The position numbers were made by a program, and so were the translations under genes. Shown here in pieces: positions 9,305 to 18,520 of a stretch of DNA of 64,000 bases; position 1 is the first letter of the stretch, and every line of letters starts with the position of its first letter. The stretch lies in contig CANGQJ010000001.1 in NCBI GenBank assembly GCA_947456625.1, forward strand, positions 124,001 to 188,000, read 5' to 3'. The notes below the pieces were generated by a model. It did no database searches. It worked only from the letters and a program-made list of their open reading frames with translations, and was not told the DNA's origin. Origin of the DNA: Bacteroidota bacterium. GTDB lineage: Bacteria; Bacteroidota; Bacteroidia; Chitinophagales; Chitinophagaceae.

Positions 9305-10384
9305 ATGAATGTACTATTGGGTGTTATTTTTCATTTTGTTGGAGGATTTGCTTCTGGCAGTTTTTATATGCCATTTAAAAAAGTAAAAGGGTGGAGTTGG
9401 GAAAGCTTTTGGATTGTGGGTGGACTTTTTTCCTGGCTTATTGTTCCTCCTTTAGCTGCGTATTTAACTATATCTGGTTTTGCTGATATTATTACAGGAA
9501 CTGAAAAAAGTACATTACTCTTAACCTATTTCTTTGGGGTACTTTGGGGAATTGGAGGCTTAACCTATGGACTTGGCGTTAGGTATTTAGGGGTGTCATT
9601 AGGAAGTAGCATTATACTTGGATTGTGTATGGTTTTTGGTGCTATCATACCTGCAATTTATTATGACTTTAATCCTGTACAGGGTAAAGATGCATTTTCG
9701 GTGATGATTTCATCAGGCTGGGGCATAACAGTTTTAGCAGGGTTATTAATGTGTGTTGTAGGAATTATTGTGAGTGGCAAAGCGGGCGTATTAAAAGAAA
9801 AAGAATTAAGTAGTGAGCAAGCAAGCGCTTCCAATACTGAATACAAATTTGCCCTTGGCATGTTTGTGGCAATTGTTTCTGGGGTGCTTAGTGCTTGTTT
9901 TAATTTTGGATTAGAAGCAGGACAATCCATGGCAGTTATTGCAAATGATGCATGGAAAACAGCGCATCCAAATCAAGGTGAGTTTTTATATCGTAACAAT
10001 GTGATTTATGTAGTTTTATTATGGGGTGGTTTAACTACCAACTTTATTTGGTGTATGATTTTAAATGCTCGCAATAAAACCTTTGGTGATTATACTAAAG
10101 CAAAAACGCCATTGTTTAAAAATTATCTCTTTTCTGCTTTGGCTGGAACTACTTGGTTTTTGCAATTCTTTTTTTATGGTATGGGTGAAAGTAAACTAGG
10201 CAATGGCCCTAGCTCTTGGATATTACACATGGCGTTTATTATTTTAATTGCAAATATGTGGGGATTGGTTTTAAAAGAATGGAAAGGGGTAAGTAAAAAA
10301 ACAAACAATACTATTATAGCTGGAATTGTTATTATAATTGTATCTGTGTTAATTGTAGGTTATGGAAATAATTTACATCAATAA
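9305..10384 (+). CDS. rhaT: L-rhamnose/proton symporter
   Basis: A 359-residue inner-membrane carrier of the RhaT family with about ten hydrophobic segments, importing L-rhamnose with a proton. The N-terminus (GVIFHFVGGFASGSFYMPFK) matches the family opening, and the repeated GxxxG-rich helices and the conserved NFGLEAG and FFYGMGESKLG segments fit. It is the first gene of the rhamnose operon, 37 bases before the aldolase fusion. The start is the ATG at 9305, with no Shine-Dalgarno sequence. Confidence 0.95.
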   Translation: MNVLLGVIFHFVGGFASGSFYMPFKKVKGWSWESFWIVGGLFSWLIVPPLAAYLTISGFADIITGTEKSTLLLTYFFGVLWGIGGLTYGLGVRYLGVSLGSSIILGLCMVFGAIIPAIYYDFNPVQGKDAFSVMISSGWGITVLAGLLMCVVGIIVSGKAGVLKEKELSSEQASASNTEYKFALGMFVAIVSGVLSACFNFGLEAGQSMAVIANDAWKTAHPNQGEFLYRNNVIYVVLLWGGLTTNFIWCMILNARNKTFGDYTKAKTPLFKNYLFSALAGTTWFLQFFFYGMGESKLGNGPSSWILHMAFIILIANMWGLVLKEWKGVSKKTNNTIIAGIVIIIVSVLIVGYGNNLHQ

Positions 10385-10421
10385 AAAAATTAATTAAATA
10401 TTAAAATTAGATTTTGTATCA

Positions 10422-12530
10422 ATGAAAGAATTTAAACATGTAAGTTATTTGTGGGATGATCAAAAAGCTAAATCCTTAGCTGGTGACGAAGTTGCATTAT
10501 TAGTATATCGCTCCAATTTATTAGGTGCTGATTTAAGACTTACAAATTATGGAGGTGGAAATACTTCTTGTAAGGCTATGGCTAAAGATCCTTTAACCGG
10601 AAACGAAGTAGAAGTAATGTGGGTGAAGGGGAGCGGTGGTGATCTAGGAACTATGAAAAGAGACGGATTAGCTGCTTTATATGTAGACAAATTGAGAAGT
10701 TTAAAAAATGTATACAAAGGGCTTTCACAAGAAGACGAAATGGTTGCGTTATTTAATCATTGTATTTATGACTTGGCTTCTAAAGCGCCAAGTATTGACA
10801 CTCCTTTGCATGGATTTTTACCTTTTAAACATATTGACCATTTGCATCCCGATGCAGCAATTGCTATTGCAGCTAGTAAGGATGGCGAAAAAATTACAAA
10901 AGAATTATTTAAAGGTAAAATTGGTTGGGTACCTTGGCAAAAACCAGGTTTTGATTTAGGGCTTCAATTAAAACAATGCTTGGATAACAATCCTGGCATT
11001 ATAGGTATTATGTTGGGGTCGCATGGTTTATTTACTTGGGGCGATACTGCTTTTGAAAGTTATATTAACACTTTGGAGGTAATAGAACTTTGTGCGGAGT
11101 ATTTACAAGAAAAAATATCAAAAAAATCGCCTTCATTTGCCGGAAAAAAAATAGAAGCTATTGCTTCAAACGATAGACTTACTCAAGCAGCTGCATTAGC
11201 TCCTATCTTAAGAGGATTTTGTTCATCGCAAACAAAAATGATAGGTCATTTTACGGATGATGATAGGGTATTAGAGTTTATCAATTCAAACGATTTGGAT
11301 AGGTTAGCTCCATTAGGTACAAGTTGTCCAGATCATTTTTTAAGAACAAAAATTTCACCACTAGTTTTAAATATTGCTCCCAATGAGGATTTAACAAAAG
11401 TAGATGACATCAAACAAAAATTGTCTCCATTATTTGTAGCTTACCGTGCCATGTATACGCAGTATTATGAAACCTGCAAGCATCCCAATAGCCCTGCCAT
11501 TAGAGATTCAAACCCTGTTATTATTTTATATCCAGGCGTGGGGATGTTTAGTTTTGCAAAAGACAAACAAACTGCAAGAGTAGCGGCAGAATTTTATATC
11601 AATGCCATTAATGTAATGAAAGGAGCAGAAGCAATATCGGCTTACACTTCCCTTCCAAGACAAGAAGCATTTAATATTGAATATTGGTTATTAGAGGAAG
11701 CCAAATTACAAAGAATGCCAAAGCCTAAAGCATTAAGTGGTCGCATTGCATTAGTAACTGGAAGTGGTGGTGGAATAGGGAAAGCAATTGCTAAAAAGTT
11801 TGCAACCGAGGGTGCTTGTGTTGTCTTATCGGATAACAATGCCGAAAGATTAGCCGAGGCAAAACATGAGTTTATACAATTATTTGGAAAAGATGCGGTA
11901 GCTGCTAGCATTTTAGATGTTACTAGTGCTGCCACCATTGCACAAACTATTAGTCATGCAGCGCTTCATTTTGGAGGCATAGATTTAATTGTAAATAATG
12001 CAGGCTTATCAATTTCAAAAACAATTGAAGATCATTCCGAACAAGATTGGGATTTATTATATGACGTACTTGTTAAAGGGCAAATGTTAGTTACACAAAA
12101 TGCAATTGGGGTAATGCGAAAACAAAATTTGGGAGGGGATATTATAAATATAGTAAGTAAAAACGCATTAGTTAGTGGCCCTAATAACGCAGGATATGGT
12201 TCTGCAAAAGCAGCACAATTACATTTAAGCAGATTAAATGCTGCGGAGTTAGGAAAAGACAAAATTCGTGTGAATGTAGTAAACCCCGATGCGGTGATTG
12301 CTGGAAGTAATATTTGGAGTGGCGGCTGGGCCGAAGGTAGGGCAAAGGCATACGGCATTAAAGTAGAAGAACTTCCAGCGTACTATGCAGGTCGTACTTT
12401 ATTAAATGAAATTATATTACCAGAGGATATTGCTAATGCCTGTTTTGCATATGTGGGAGGCTTGTTGAGTAAATCAACTGGAAATACCATTAATGTAGAC
12501 GGTGGCATTGCTGCTTCCTTTGTCAGATAA
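10422..12530 (+). CDS. rhaD: Bifunctional rhamnulose-1-phosphate aldolase / short-chain dehydrogenase
   Basis: A 702-residue fusion. Residues about 20-430 are a class II aldolase domain that should split L-rhamnulose 1-phosphate into dihydroxyacetone phosphate and L-lactaldehyde. It shows NYGGGNTSCK at 42-51, metal-site histidines His130, His137 and/or His140 in HGFLPFKHIDH, and His201 in GSHGLF. Residues 440-702 are a short-chain dehydrogenase with TGSGGGIG at 447-454, NNAG at 525-528, Ser579 and the Tyr592/Lys596 pair (YGSAK). The second domain probably converts the lactaldehyde; whether it oxidises or reduces it is not visible. The architecture is a known rhamnose-pathway family. No frameshift or internal stop is present. 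Confidence 0.94.
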   Translation: MKEFKHVSYLWDDQKAKSLAGDEVALLVYRSNLLGADLRLTNYGGGNTSCKAMAKDPLTGNEVEVMWVKGSGGDLGTMKRDGLAALYVDKLRSLKNVYKGLSQEDEMVALFNHCIYDLASKAPSIDTPLHGFLPFKHIDHLHPDAAIAIAASKDGEKITKELFKGKIGWVPWQKPGFDLGLQLKQCLDNNPGIIGIMLGSHGLFTWGDTAFESYINTLEVIELCAEYLQEKISKKSPSFAGKKIEAIASNDRLTQAAALAPILRGFCSSQTKMIGHFTDDDRVLEFINSNDLDRLAPLGTSCPDHFLRTKISPLVLNIAPNEDLTKVDDIKQKLSPLFVAYRAMYTQYYETCKHPNSPAIRDSNPVIILYPGVGMFSFAKDKQTARVAAEFYINAINVMKGAEAISAYTSLPRQEAFNIEYWLLEEAKLQRMPKPKALSGRIALVTGSGGGIGKAIAKKFATEGACVVLSDNNAERLAEAKHEFIQLFGKDAVAASILDVTSAATIAQTISHAALHFGGIDLIVNNAGLSISKTIEDHSEQDWDLLYDVLVKGQMLVTQNAIGVMRKQNLGGDIINIVSKNALVSGPNNAGYGSAKAAQLHLSRLNAAELGKDKIRVNVVNPDAVIAGSNIWSGGWAEGRAKAYGIKVEELPAYYAGRTLLNEIILPEDIANACFAYVGGLLSKSTGNTINVDGGIAASFVR

Positions 12531-12570
12531 TTTTATTTACAAATAATATAATTAGATATAAATTAGGAGT

Positions 12571-12885
12571 ATGAAACAGGTTGCATTTGAAATGAAATTA
12601 AATCCAGGCAAGGAACTTGAATACAAAAAACGCCATGACGAAATATGGCCGGAATTAGTAACTTTATTAAAAACAACAGGAATATCTGAGTATTCTATTT
12701 TTTTAAATGAATCAACAGGATCCTTATTTGGGGTTTTGAATATTAATGACGAGTTGGCATTGGACGAATTACCAAAACAGCCTATTATGCAAAAGTGGTG
12801 GGCTTATATGAAGGACATCATGTTAACCCATCCAAATAACTCGCCAGTTTCTATTCCTTTAACACATGTTTTTTATTTGCCTTAA
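12571..12885 (+). CDS. rhaM: L-rhamnose mutarotase
   Basis: A 104-residue protein, the usual length for RhaM, which interconverts the anomers of L-rhamnose before isomerisation. The active-site segment RHDEIWPEL (residues 21-29, with His22) and the WW pair in MQKWWAYMKDIM near residues 70-81 are the family hallmarks. It lies 40 bases after the aldolase fusion and 28 before rhaI, in the same direction. Confidence 0.94.
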   Translation: MKQVAFEMKLNPGKELEYKKRHDEIWPELVTLLKTTGISEYSIFLNESTGSLFGVLNINDELALDELPKQPIMQKWWAYMKDIMLTHPNNSPVSIPLTHVFYLP

Positions 12886-12913
12886 TCCAAGTGCTGTAAA
12901 CAAAAATTAATTT

Positions 12914-14185
12914 ATGAGAATTGATAAAAAAAGTATTGAGCAGTATAATGACAGTTTGATCTCAGGTCATCAGCAAAAATTTTCATTTGCAAAACAAACT
13001 ATTCCTAATGCGGAAGAAATTATAAATAAATTAATTGCATTTAATGTTGCTATTCCAAGTTGGGCCTTGGGCACTGGAGGTACCCGCTTTGGTAGGTTTT
13101 CTGCTGCCGGTGAGCCAGGTACTTTAGAGCAAAAAATGGAAGACGTTGGTTTATTACATGCTTTAAATAATTCAAGTGGTGCAATATCGCTTCATATTCC
13201 TTGGGATATCCCTTCGGACTATAATGCCATCAAAAAATTAGCGGCAGATTTGAATCTAAAATTTGATGCAGTTAATTCTAATACTTTCCAGGATCAAAAG
13301 GGTCAAGCATTAAGTTATAAATATGGGTCGTTGCAAAATACCAGTAAAGCTATTCGCAAACAAGCAGTGGACCATAACATTGAGGTAATCAAACATGGTG
13401 ATGCACTTGGTTCTAAGGCACTAACAGTTTGGCTAAGTGATGGTAGTTCATTTCCAGGACAATTAAATTTTAGAAAAGCATTTCAAAATACTTTAGAGGG
13501 ATTACAAGAAATTTATGCGGCATTACCTTTGGATTGGAAAGTATTTGTAGAATATAAAGCATTTGAACCCAATTTTTATTCCATGACGGTAGGGGATTGG
13601 GGACAGTCCTTATTATATGCCAATAAACTTGGCCCAAAGGCCTATACTTTGGTGGATTTAGGACATCATTTACCCAATGCCAATATTGAACAAATTGTTG
13701 CGTTGTTAATGATGGAACAAAAATTGGCTGGATTTCATTTTAATGATAGTAAATATGGGGATGATGATTTAACGGTAGGTAGTATAAAGCCATATCAATT
13801 GTTTTTAATTTTTAATGAACTAGTGGAAGGCATGGATGCAAGGGGTTTAAATCATGCAACCGATTTAGGATGGATGATTGATGCAAGTCATAATATTAAG
13901 GATCCTTTAGAAGATTTGTTGCAATCTATAGAAGCAATAATGATTGCGTATGCACAAGCCTTACTTGTAGATAGAGTTGCATTAAATGAAGCACAACAAA
14001 ATAATGACGTAGTGGCTGCACAAGAAATACTACAAAATACTTTTAGAACCGATGTGCGTGCTATTGTTGCCGAAGCAAGGCTAAGAGCAGGTGCTGCATT
14101 GGATCCTTTAGGTTATTTCAGAGCCAATAAATTAAGAACTGCCTTGGTAAAAGAAAGAGGTAACACAATTGCTACTGGTTTATAA
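12914..14185 (+). CDS. rhaI: L-rhamnose isomerase (RhaI type)
   Basis: Converts L-rhamnose to L-rhamnulose. The 423-residue protein belongs to the RhaI branch of sugar isomerases rather than the E. coli RhaA type. It opens its TIM barrel with PSWALGTGGTRFGRF at 48-62, and likely metal ligands are Glu213 (FVEYKAFEP), Asp248 (LVDLGHH), and His275 and Asp278 (FHFNDSKYGDDD). Its stop codon shares one base with the kinase start in a TAATG arrangement, implying translational coupling. Confidence 0.92.
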   Translation: MRIDKKSIEQYNDSLISGHQQKFSFAKQTIPNAEEIINKLIAFNVAIPSWALGTGGTRFGRFSAAGEPGTLEQKMEDVGLLHALNNSSGAISLHIPWDIPSDYNAIKKLAADLNLKFDAVNSNTFQDQKGQALSYKYGSLQNTSKAIRKQAVDHNIEVIKHGDALGSKALTVWLSDGSSFPGQLNFRKAFQNTLEGLQEIYAALPLDWKVFVEYKAFEPNFYSMTVGDWGQSLLYANKLGPKAYTLVDLGHHLPNANIEQIVALLMMEQKLAGFHFNDSKYGDDDLTVGSIKPYQLFLIFNELVEGMDARGLNHATDLGWMIDASHNIKDPLEDLLQSIEAIMIAYAQALLVDRVALNEAQQNNDVVAAQEILQNTFRTDVRAIVAEARLRAGAALDPLGYFRANKLRTALVKERGNTIATGL

Positions 14186-15381
14186 TGAAACCCATACCAG
14201 TTATATTAATTTTTGATATTGGCAAGACCAATAAAAAAACATTACTTTTTGATGCACAGTATCAATTGGTTTTTGAAAATGCTATTCAATTTGATGAAAT
14301 TAAAGACGAGGATGGAGCGGCTTGTGAGGACATTAATGCTTTAACAAATTGGGTTAAATCAAGTTTTGAAATTTTAAAAAAAGATGCTAGGTTTGAAATT
14401 AAGGCAGTGCATTACACTGCTTATGGTGCAAGTTTTGTTTATTTAAATGAAGCCGGTGAAGTGGTTGCGCCTTTGTTTAATTATTTGAAACCTTTTAAGT
14501 CTAGCACTAAGGAGCTTTTTGAAAAATTACATGGCCCAGTAGATCAAATTTGTTTAGAAACGGCTTCGCCCGATTTAGGTAATTTAAATTCAGGGCTACA
14601 AATATTTAGCATTAAAGTAGCGCAGCCTCATTTATTTAAAAGTATTAAATGGGCATTACATTTACCTCAATACCTACACTATATCATAACGGGGGAATTG
14701 GCAAGTGATATCACAAGTATTGGATGTCACACAATGTTATGGGATTTTAAAAAAAATCAATACCATAAATGGGTGCTACAGGAAGGGCTAGATAAAATAT
14801 TGCCTCCTATAAAACAAAATGTTGGTTTGCATGATAGTTCTGCTGCACTCATTCCTTATTTTAGTGCCTTTGAGTCACCTTTTATATTGTTATCTACTGG
14901 AACCTGGTGTATTAGTTTAAATCCGTTTAATAATAATGTCTTAACACAGCAGGAATTACAAAAGGATGCTTTATGTTATTTATCCTATCACGGCAAACCA
15001 GTTAAAGCTGCGCGTTTATTTGCTGGGAAGCTACATGAAGTGGAAGTACAAAAATTAAAAGAAGCCTCATTGTCTGCAGATGCTTACGAACAAGCCTATG
15101 CGCATTTAATGCAAGATATTGTAAAGCAACAGGTACAAAGTACCAATCTTATATTGCAAGGAACTCAAATTAAACGCATATTTGTTGACGGAGGGTTTAG
15201 CAAAAACGAATTGTATATGAGTGGGCTTGCAAAAGCCTATCCTGAATTAGAAATATATGCTGCAACCATCGCACAAGCTTCCGCAATTGGGGCTGCTTTA
15301 TCCATGCATGATGTTTGGATAAAGCAGCCAAGACCCAATAGCTTATTGGAGTTAAAATATTATTCTAATCGTTTAAGTTAA
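14185..15381 (+). CDS. rhaB: Rhamnulokinase-like FGGY carbohydrate kinase
   Basis: Expected to phosphorylate L-rhamnulose to the 1-phosphate, completing the pathway. The N-terminal phosphate loop is IFDIGKTNKKTLLFD near residues 9-23. GLHDSSAALIPY carries the probable catalytic aspartate, followed by the ATP-site LLSTGTWCISLNPF. At 398 residues it is shorter than typical FGGY kinases (about 450-500) but shows both domains without a visible break. The start overlaps the rhaI stop (TAATG). The 3' end overlaps the convergent HtrA gene by 17 bases. The substrate is assigned from operon context. Confidence 0.86.
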   Translation: MKPIPVILIFDIGKTNKKTLLFDAQYQLVFENAIQFDEIKDEDGAACEDINALTNWVKSSFEILKKDARFEIKAVHYTAYGASFVYLNEAGEVVAPLFNYLKPFKSSTKELFEKLHGPVDQICLETASPDLGNLNSGLQIFSIKVAQPHLFKSIKWALHLPQYLHYIITGELASDITSIGCHTMLWDFKKNQYHKWVLQEGLDKILPPIKQNVGLHDSSAALIPYFSAFESPFILLSTGTWCISLNPFNNNVLTQQELQKDALCYLSYHGKPVKAARLFAGKLHEVEVQKLKEASLSADAYEQAYAHLMQDIVKQQVQSTNLILQGTQIKRIFVDGGFSKNELYMSGLAKAYPELEIYAATIAQASAIGAALSMHDVWIKQPRPNSLLELKYYSNRLS

Positions 15382-16885
15382 TGATAAAGGCGTAAGTTCC
15401 ATAATAGCCAGGATAAAATCCAGTAAGTTTAATACTACCATTTGATTTTTTTATGGCCTCATAAAAATCCTCTACATTTTTTATTTCTTCTTCATTCACT
15501 CCGGTAATGACAAAGCCTTTTTCAATTCGACTTTTGCTTAATACGCCAGAACCTAATTCCTTTATTATAACACCACCTTCGATATCATTTTTTTGAGCAG
15601 TGGTTTTATCTACAGTTTCTAATTTGCCTCCTAATTTTTCGGCCATTTTACTGCTTTTAGATAAATCGGCACTTCCCAATTTAGCTTTCAAAATAACTTC
15701 CATGGAAATGTCTTTCCCGTTTCGTTTTATAACTACTGAAACTTTATCACCAGGCTTGAATCTAGAAACCTGTTCTTGTAATTCAGGGGCTGTTTTTATA
15801 ATTGCGTTATTAAATTTAGTAACCACGTCACCTGGTTTAAATCCAGCGGTTTTAGCAGCACCACCATCTAGTACGCTTGTAATTAAAACACCTTCACCTG
15901 CTTTGTATTTTACATTTAAATCAGTCTCTATTTTTTTAATTTGTTCGTCTGATAATTCTTCTTGTGCCATTGAAACTCCTAAGTATGCTCTTTGAACGGT
16001 TCCAAATTTCACAATATCCGTAACTACTTTTTTTACAATATTTACTGGAATTGCATATGAGTAACCAGCATAAGAACCAGTAGGAGACATAATTGCCGAG
16101 TTAATACCTACTAATTCTCCATTGGTATTCACTAGTGCGCCACCACTATTACCTTGATTCACTGCAGCGTCGGTTTGCAAAAAGGATTCTAAAGGTTTAT
16201 CAGATTGACGGGAGTTTATATCAATGCTTCTATTTTTAGCACTAATAATGCCCGCAGTAATGGTTACATCTAAATTTAATGGATAACCAATAGCAAGTAC
16301 CCATTGTCCCAATTTTACATCATCACTATTTCCATAAACTAAATATGGAAGCCCGCTTTCTTCAATTTTAATTACTGCTAAGTCACTACTAGGATCGGCT
16401 CCAATTACTTTTGCTTTGTATGTTTTTTTATTAGTTAGTGTAACTGTTAATTCATCCGCACCATTTACTACATGGTTATTAGTTACAATATATCCGTCGG
16501 CAGTAATAAGCACGCCACTTCCACTAGCTCTTTGTTCTGGAATAATTCTTGGTCCTCCAAAAAAGTCTCCAAAATTATCATCTCCAAAAAAATCAAAGAA
16601 TGGATTTCTTTGCCTTGGTTGTGCACTGTTTTCTACTTTTTTTGCATTGGTTTTTGTTTTAATATGCACAACAGCAGGAGAGGCCGCATTAGCAGCAGGG
16701 GTAAAATCCACCGTTGAGCCTGGGGTAGCTGCGTTTATAAAATTTGCATAATTAGCAGGGAGCTTCCCATTGTTTTCAAAACTGCTACTTGTTCTACTCC
16801 ATCTAGTAAAGCCCCAAATGCTCACTAGTGTTGTACAAGCGCTAATGCCAATAATGGCCAACACATTCTTAAAATTCAGGTTCAT
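15365..16885 (-). CDS. HtrA/DegP-family serine endoprotease
   Basis: A 506-residue envelope protease or chaperone for misfolded periplasmic proteins. A hydrophobic segment at about 8-26 is a signal or membrane anchor. The trypsin-like domain carries His138 (TNNHVV), Asp168 (SSDLAVI) and Ser247 (GNSGGAL). A first PDZ domain covers roughly residues 305-400. A second, shorter and more diverged PDZ covers about 425-506. A Gly/Phe/Asp-rich stretch before the catalytic domain (FFDFFGDDNFGDFFGG, 96-111) resembles loop LA of DegP proteins. The 3' end overlaps the rhamnulokinase gene by 17 bases on the opposite strand. Confidence 0.93.
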   Translation of the reverse strand: MNLNFKNVLAIIGISACTTLVSIWGFTRWSRTSSSFENNGKLPANYANFINAATPGSTVDFTPAANAASPAVVHIKTKTNAKKVENSAQPRQRNPFFDFFGDDNFGDFFGGPRIIPEQRASGSGVLITADGYIVTNNHVVNGADELTVTLTNKKTYKAKVIGADPSSDLAVIKIEESGLPYLVYGNSDDVKLGQWVLAIGYPLNLDVTITAGIISAKNRSIDINSRQSDKPLESFLQTDAAVNQGNSGGALVNTNGELVGINSAIMSPTGSYAGYSYAIPVNIVKKVVTDIVKFGTVQRAYLGVSMAQEELSDEQIKKIETDLNVKYKAGEGVLITSVLDGGAAKTAGFKPGDVVTKFNNAIIKTAPELQEQVSRFKPGDKVSVVIKRNGKDISMEVILKAKLGSADLSKSSKMAEKLGGKLETVDKTTAQKNDIEGGVIIKELGSGVLSKSRIEKGFVITGVNEEEIKNVEDFYEAIKKSNGSIKLTGFYPGYYGTYAFIINLND

Positions 16886-17038
16886 ATCTTATTTATTTTG
16901 ATGGTTATATTATTTGGGTTACAATTCTTGTACCAATTCTTTTACAAATTAACAAAGCCGAAATTATGTCGCAAAATTCCAAATAAGGATTTAACAAAAC
17001 ATTTACGAAATTGTTCGTTTATGTCAAATTTTCGGTGT

Positions 17039-18037
17039 TTATACTGTTAAACTTGACAAAAATGCAAGGGTGTCTACGCCATCCGCATACTGACTAAGGT
17101 TAGGGTGTTGAAGACTGCCAAATGAAAGGCCTGTTTTACCAACCACACATTGAATGTCATTTGGGTTTAATTTGGGTAATTGGCTGGGTTCGTAAAACTG
17201 ATAATGTATTTGTGAAATAGCTGCAAAAGGGGATGGATTTTCACTTAATAATATGCCACCAGCGTCCATATAATATTGCCTATTCATCAATAATAAAGCC
17301 AATTGATAATCATAATTGTGCTTGAATTTGTGTTGGTCTTTTAAATAATCGTACTTTTTTAAAGCAGTAATTAAGGCAATGAAATCATAGCCAGCGGGTA
17401 CCCATACTTGGGTTACATTTCGGCAGCCCATTCCAAAGTAAAGCATCATATCGTCGGCTAAGAGGTCTAATTCTTCTTTAGTTTCTTTCCCGTCCAATAT
17501 GGCTACCGATGTTTTATTTTTTCTAATTATGTTGGGGTATTTTCCAAAGTATTGTTCAAAATATTGACCTGCGCTATTACTCCCAGTTGCAATATAGGCG
17601 TCGCAGTTTTTTAATTGTTCTTGAACGGTTATAAGCTGAGTAAATTCAGGATTTATTTCAAATAAGGCATCAATTATATATTGCATTAACACCGTATCCT
17701 TGGAAGAAAGCTTAACTGTGGCCGAATGACCCGCTATTAATACACTTAGTAAGTCATGAAATCCTACCATTGGTATATTGCCAGCCATAACAATACCTAC
17801 TTTTAAATTGGTTGAGGATGTGGAAATAGTTGGGTATAAGTTTACCCAATCCTGAAGTAAAGATTTTTGTAAAAACTGTGTCACAATTTGATTTACAGAC
17901 TGATCAATGAATTCAGGCAAAAACCAGGCATTTTGATTATGGGCCCTCCATTTGGCTTCTTGAAATGCACTATTTTGGGCATTTAAATATTTATCTCCAA
18001 GGGTAAAAAAAGCATCAATTCTTGATTGAATGTTCAT
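17039..18037 (-). CDS. LuxC-like acyl-CoA/acyl reductase
   Basis: A 332-residue protein of the aldehyde dehydrogenase superfamily, LuxC branch, which reduces activated fatty acyl groups to aldehydes. The nucleotide-site element VMAGNIPMVGFHDLL is at 83-97, and the probable catalytic Cys205 sits in FGMGCRNVTQVWVP. It is somewhat shorter than luminescence LuxC (about 480). No luxD or luxE is nearby, so a role in light production is unlikely and the acyl substrate is unknown. It diverges from a ferredoxin gene with 56 bases between them. Confidence 0.82.
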   Translation of the reverse strand: MNIQSRIDAFFTLGDKYLNAQNSAFQEAKWRAHNQNAWFLPEFIDQSVNQIVTQFLQKSLLQDWVNLYPTISTSSTNLKVGIVMAGNIPMVGFHDLLSVLIAGHSATVKLSSKDTVLMQYIIDALFEINPEFTQLITVQEQLKNCDAYIATGSNSAGQYFEQYFGKYPNIIRKNKTSVAILDGKETKEELDLLADDMMLYFGMGCRNVTQVWVPAGYDFIALITALKKYDYLKDQHKFKHNYDYQLALLLMNRQYYMDAGGILLSENPSPFAAISQIHYQFYEPSQLPKLNPNDIQCVVGKTGLSFGSLQHPNLSQYADGVDTLAFLSSLTV

Positions 18038-18047
18038 GTCGGTTCTT

Positions 18048-18055
18048 TATATTTG
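18048..18055 (+). promoter_or_regulatory. Bacteroidota -7 promoter element for the ferredoxin gene
   Basis: TATATTTG matches the TAnnTTTG consensus used by the Bacteroidota primary sigma factor, 38 bases before the ferredoxin ATG. It lies in the gap shared with the divergent LuxC-like gene. Confidence 0.6.
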
Positions 18056-18093
18056 TAAGGCAAAAGTACGTCACTAATTATTAAATTATTTTT

Positions 18094-18441
18094 ATGGCAT
18101 TAAAAATCACCGACGAATGTATTAACTGTGGAGCTTGCGAGCCAGAATGTCCAAATAACGCTATCTATGAAGGTGGTGTTGAGTGGGCTGTCGCAGACGG
18201 CACAACAGTAAAAGGAAGTTTTAATTTATTAGATGGAACAGCTGTGGATGCGGACGCAAGAATCGCACCTATTGCTACAGACACCTATTATATTACGCCT
18301 AACAAGTGTACCGAATGTCAAGGTTTCCACGAAGAACCACAATGTGCTGCAGTTTGTCCTGTAGACTGTTGCGTTCACGATGAGTTATACCAAGAAACGG
18401 TAGACGCATTGCTAGCGAAAAAAGATAAATTACACGCTTAA
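18094..18441 (+). CDS. 2[4Fe-4S] ferredoxin, Alvin type
   Basis: A 115-residue cytoplasmic electron carrier. The first cluster motif is Cys9-x2-Cys12-x2-Cys15-x3-Cys19. The second is CTEC-x8-C-x3-C ([17 protein letters not shown]), whose eight-residue loop is typical of Allochromatium-type ferredoxins with low-potential clusters. Thirty to forty residues between the two motifs are rich in Asp, Thr and Ala. It is a single gene followed by a strong terminator and divergent from the LuxC-like reductase, to which it might supply electrons (inference). Confidence 0.94.
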   Translation: MALKITDECINCGACEPECPNNAIYEGGVEWAVADGTTVKGSFNLLDGTAVDADARIAPIATDTYYITPNKCTECQGFHEEPQCAAVCPVDCCVHDELYQETVDALLAKKDKLHA

Positions 18442-18451
18442 GATGTAAGAT

Positions 18452-18480
18452 AAAAAAAGGGAAAATTTTTCCCTTTTTTT
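18452..18480 (+). terminator. Rho-independent terminator after the ferredoxin gene
   Basis: The arms AAAAAAAGGG and CCCTTTTTTT pair around an AAAATTTTT loop that can itself close, followed by T-rich sequence. It starts 10 bases after the stop codon. The A- and T-tracts would let it work in either direction. Confidence 0.8.
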
Positions 18481-18520
18481 ATTTAATGAATTTCTGAAAT
18501 CATAATGATATTTTATTAAG

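Noticed and set aside
15600..16751. Two long open frames antisense to the HtrA gene (15600-15995 and 16416-16751)
   Set aside because: They mirror a well-supported HtrA coding sequence and have compositions expected of antisense shadows, with no promoter or family match.
16900..16950. Repeated CAATTCTT in the HtrA upstream region
   Set aside because: The repeat is short, A/T-rich and imperfectly spaced; chance is a sufficient explanation.
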